From an uncultured Lysobacteraceae bacterium (GTDB lineage Bacteria; Pseudomonadota; Gammaproteobacteria; Xanthomonadales; Rhodanobacteraceae): 17,497 bases of DNA. How positions within the stretch are numbered: position 1 is the first letter of the stretch; the number at the start of each line of letters is the position of its first letter. The notes beneath the pieces are model-generated. The model ran no database searches and had not been told where the DNA came from. It worked only from the letters and a program-made list of their open reading frames with translations. Of the stretch, positions 14,963 through 17,497 are shown piece after piece. The stretch spans positions 1-17,497 of the forward strand of contig CAMLSI010000035.1 of assembly GCA_946482585.1 (NCBI GenBank). Direction: 5' to 3'. The translations under genes were made by a program, and so were the position numbers.

Positions 14963-17497
14963 GCGCACCCGCATCGCGAGCTGGCGCGAACTCGACCTGC
15001 GCGGCGGCGGCCGCAGTCTCATCGAGGCCAGTGCGGGTACCGGCAAGACCTGGACCATTGCCGTGCTCTACCTGCGCCTGCTGCTCGAAGGCGAAACGCC
15101 GCACACGCCGCGGCAGATCGTCGTCGGCACGTTCACCGACGCCGCCGCGCAGGAGCTGCGCGATCGCCTGCGCGCGCGACTGCTCTGGGCCGAGTCTGCC
15201 GCCGAGCGCGCGGCGCGCGGCGAAGCGGACGACGAAGCCGGCGACGATGCGCAGTGGCTGAGCGCGCGCTGGCGCGTGCCGGCGCAGGTGCAGCGGGACC
15301 TGCTGCGCCTGCGGCTCGCGCAGGCCGAACTCGATCTCGCGCCGATCGGCACCCTGCACAGCCTCTGCCGCCGCATCCTCGCCGACTTTCCGGTCGAGAG
15401 CGGCAGCGCGTTCGCGGCCGGCGAAATCATCGCTGAGAGCAGCGTGCTCGACCGGCTCGTCGACGATCTCTGGCGCGAACTCGTCCAGGGCGACGCGCCG
15501 CTCGATGCCGGCGACGACAGCTGGATCGCCGAAGGCCGCGGCGCGCTGCGCGATGCGTTGCGCGCCGTGCTCGCGCCTGGCGTCGGCGTGCGTGCGGCCG
15601 CGATCGAACCGCCGCCGTCGTCCGACCAATGGCGAGCGCTGTTCGACGACGCGCGCGCGCTCGTCGCGCAGCCGCAGTGCTTCGCCCGCGCGAATGCCGC
15701 GCTGCTGACGGCATTGCGCCGTTTCGTCGAAGCGGCCGAGTCCGACGCGCTCGGCGCGTTCGACCCGAACCTCGTGCTCAGGCACGCCGATGCGCTGGCG
15801 GGACAGCTGAAACCGGCCGCGCTGTCGGATCCGGAGGTATGCGGCCGGCTCGAGCGCCTGTTCGACGCGTTGCGCCGCCGCAGCCGCGCCGGTGCGGCGC
15901 ACAAGTCCGTCGCGCTCGAACGGTATCGGCAGCGCCTGATCGCGCGTCGCCGCGAGCAGCTGCTGCGCGAGTCGCGCCTGACCTTCAACCTGCTGCTCGA
16001 AGGCGCCGCGCTCGCGCTGCGCGACCGCGGCTCGCCGCTCGCCGCGCGGCTGCGCGCGCAATGGCCGGTAGCGCTCGTCGATGAATTCCAGGACACCGAC
16101 GCGCTGCAGTTCCAGATTCTCGACGCGATCTATCGCGACGGGGACGGCGCCGCCTGCGGCCGCCTCGTGATGATCGGCGACCCCAAACAGGCGATCTATC
16201 GCTTTCGCGGCGGCGACATCCACACCTATCTCGCCGCGGCGGCGAGCGCCGACGAGGTGCTCACGCTCGCGACGAACCGGCGTTCGGCACAGGCTTACGT
16301 CGAGGCGCTGAACGAATGGTATGCCGCGGCCGGCCCGGTGCTGAGCACCGATGTGTTGCATCCGATCGGCTACGAGCCCGTGCATGCGGCCGGTCGTGCC
16401 GACGGCTACGTCGATGCGGACGGCCGCGCGGTCGGCCGCCCGTTGCAGATCCACTATTGCGATGATGATCCGCTCAACCTGGAGCGCCGCCGCGACCGCG
16501 CGCTGCAGGCTTGCGCGCGACAGATCGTGACCTTGCTGCAGTCCGGCGCGCGGATCGGCGAGCGCGGCGTGCAGCCCGGCGACATCGCCGTGCTCGTGCC
16601 GAAGAATCAGCAAGTCGAGCGCCTGCGCGAGCTGCTGCAGGCGCGCGGCGTGCCCTGCGTCGGTGCCGGCAAGCGCAGCGTGTTCGATACCGAACTCGCG
16701 CGCGAACTGCAGCTCGTGCTCTATGCGGTCGATCATGCGGGCGACGATGCCGCACTGCGCGCCGCGCTCGCGACGCGGTTCGGCGGCCGCACGCTGGCCG
16801 ATCTCGCGTCGCTGCGCGAGGACGCCGACGCCTGGCAGCAGCACCGCGCCGCCTACGATCAGCTGCGGCGCGAATGGCAGCGTCACGGCGTGCTCGGCGT
16901 CGTGCTCGCGCTGTCGCGCGAACTCGTCGCGCGATTGCCGCGAGCGCACGAGCGCGAACGCGCGCTGACCGACCTGCGTCACCTCGGCGAACTGCTGCAG
17001 GCGCAGAGCGAACTCCTCGGCGGCACCGAACAGTTGCTCGCCTGGTTCGCGCAGCAGCGCGATGCGCGCGACGGCGGCGAGGCGACGGACGAGTGGCAGC
17101 TGCGTCTGGAATCCGACGCGCGCCGCGTGCGTCTGCTGACCTTGCATGCGAGCAAGGGACTCGAGTTCCCGATCGTGTTCCTGCCGCTGATGTGGGATCA
17201 CGTCGGGCGCGAACCGAGCCTGCCGCTCGCCTACGATCCGGCGACCGGCCTGCGCGTCGCCGAACTCGCCGACGGTCGCGCCGAAGCGCTGCGCCGCGCG
17301 CGCGACGAAGACCAGGAGGAGCGCTTCCGCGTGCTCTATGTCGCACTGACGCGCGCTCAGTACGCGTGTCACGTCTATGCCCTGCCGCCGCTGCGTCCGC
17401 GCGATGCGCGTGCGACGACCGCCGCCACCGATCCCGAGCGTTCGGCCCTCGACGCGACGCTCGCGACTGGCGACGTGCATTTCCACTCGCGGTCGCG
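14955..17497 (+). CDS. recB: Exodeoxyribonuclease V subunit RecB, C-terminus cut by window edge
   Basis: RecB is the 3'-5' helicase and nuclease subunit of RecBCD. About 847 codons of an expected 1,180-1,250 are visible. Superfamily 1A helicase motifs are intact: Walker A EASAGTGKT (24-32, K31), GTFTDAAAQELRDRLR (58-73), TLHSLCRRIL (133-142), Walker B LVDEFQDTD (374-382), motif III GDPKQAIYRFRGGD (408-421), motif V LLTLHASKGLEFPIVF (727-742) and motif VI RFRVLYVALTRA (790-801). The C-terminal nuclease domain lies beyond the right edge and cannot be judged. The ATG at 14955 lies inside the end of recC (ATGGCTGA overlap), which indicates translational coupling and equal expression. In E. coli the protease gene ptrA separates recC from recB; it is absent here. 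recD probably follows outside the window. Confidence 0.96.
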   Translation, partial: MAERTRIASWRELDLRGGGRSLIEASAGTGKTWTIAVLYLRLLLEGETPHTPRQIVVGTFTDAAAQELRDRLRARLLWAESAAERAARGEADDEAGDDAQWLSARWRVPAQVQRDLLRLRLAQAELDLAPIGTLHSLCRRILADFPVESGSAFAAGEIIAESSVLDRLVDDLWRELVQGDAPLDAGDDSWIAEGRGALRDALRAVLAPGVGVRAAAIEPPPSSDQWRALFDDARALVAQPQCFARANAALLTALRRFVEAAESDALGAFDPNLVLRHADALAGQLKPAALSDPEVCGRLERLFDALRRRSRAGAAHKSVALERYRQRLIARRREQLLRESRLTFNLLLEGAALALRDRGSPLAARLRAQWPVALVDEFQDTDALQFQILDAIYRDGDGAACGRLVMIGDPKQAIYRFRGGDIHTYLAAAASADEVLTLATNRRSAQAYVEALNEWYAAAGPVLSTDVLHPIGYEPVHAAGRADGYVDADGRAVGRPLQIHYCDDDPLNLERRRDRALQACARQIVTLLQSGARIGERGVQPGDIAVLVPKNQQVERLRELLQARGVPCVGAGKRSVFDTELARELQLVLYAVDHAGDDAALRAALATRFGGRTLADLASLREDADAWQQHRAAYDQLRREWQRHGVLGVVLALSRELVARLPRAHERERALTDLRHLGELLQAQSELLGGTEQLLAWFAQQRDARDGGEATDEWQLRLESDARRVRLLTLHASKGLEFPIVFLPLMWDHVGREPSLPLAYDPATGLRVAELADGRAEALRRARDEDQEERFRVLYVALTRAQYACHVYALPPLRPRDARATTAATDPERSALDATLATGDVHFHSRS

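Noticed and set aside
11411..15261. Two very long open frames overlapping recC and the start of recB (1,215 codons minus strand; 1,190 codons plus strand, another frame)
   Set aside because: Both have repetitive Arg/Ala-rich translations with no family signature, while recC and recB match their families along their length.
14931..17486. An 851-codon minus-strand frame opposite recB
   Set aside because: Its translation lacks domains; the plus strand carries all helicase motifs of RecB.
1..17497. Searched by eye for CRISPR repeats, transposases, integrases, tRNA/rRNA genes, toxin-antitoxin pairs and phage genes
   Set aside because: None seen. Gene order, composition and domain content look like ordinary chromosome.

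Overview
This 17.5 kb window is high-GC chromosomal DNA with very tight coding and long antisense shadow frames. Gene content (RecBCD rather than AddAB, an RND pump, a nadM-Nudix/nadV pair, a TPR-PAS-PAS-GGDEF protein) suggests a gammaproteobacterium, and the style fits the Xanthomonadales/Lysobacterales (for example Rhodanobacteraceae). The lineage is inference from gene style; no rRNA or tRNA gene is present to fix it.

Layout, left to right. (1) 1-3863, minus strand: a two-gene multidrug-efflux operon, with a periplasmic adaptor followed by an RND inner-membrane pump that runs off the left edge. No outer-membrane channel gene is seen. (2) 4167-4838, minus: bioD, the dethiobiotin synthetase of biotin synthesis, standing alone. 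(3) 5096-6077, plus: msrC (free methionine-R-sulfoxide reductase), then a small TfoX C-terminal-domain protein. (4) 6135-8671, minus: nadM (NMN adenylyltransferase fused to a Nudix hydrolase) followed by nadV (nicotinamide phosphoribosyltransferase). Together they form the two-step, deamidation-free route from nicotinamide to NAD. (5) 8832-11399, minus: a membrane sensor diguanylate cyclase with a probable periplasmic TPR sensor. (6) 11549-17497, plus: recC and recB, overlapping by 8 nt. recB runs off the right edge before its nuclease domain; recD probably follows outside the window.

The window is mostly ordinary housekeeping and accessory metabolism. I saw no mobile element, CRISPR array, prophage, toxin-antitoxin or defence island, and nothing I would call a new system. 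The points most worth a second look are: the RecC homologue, in which several residues known to contact Chi in E. coli RecC appear substituted, suggesting a different Chi sequence; a clean 21-bp palindrome overlapping the predicted nadM-nadV promoter; a 16-bp palindrome just downstream of a possible -10 box for the efflux operon; and several hairpins between genes.

All family calls were made by reading the translated sequence and recalling family motifs; no database search was run. Comparisons with E. coli residues rest on recalled reference sequences.
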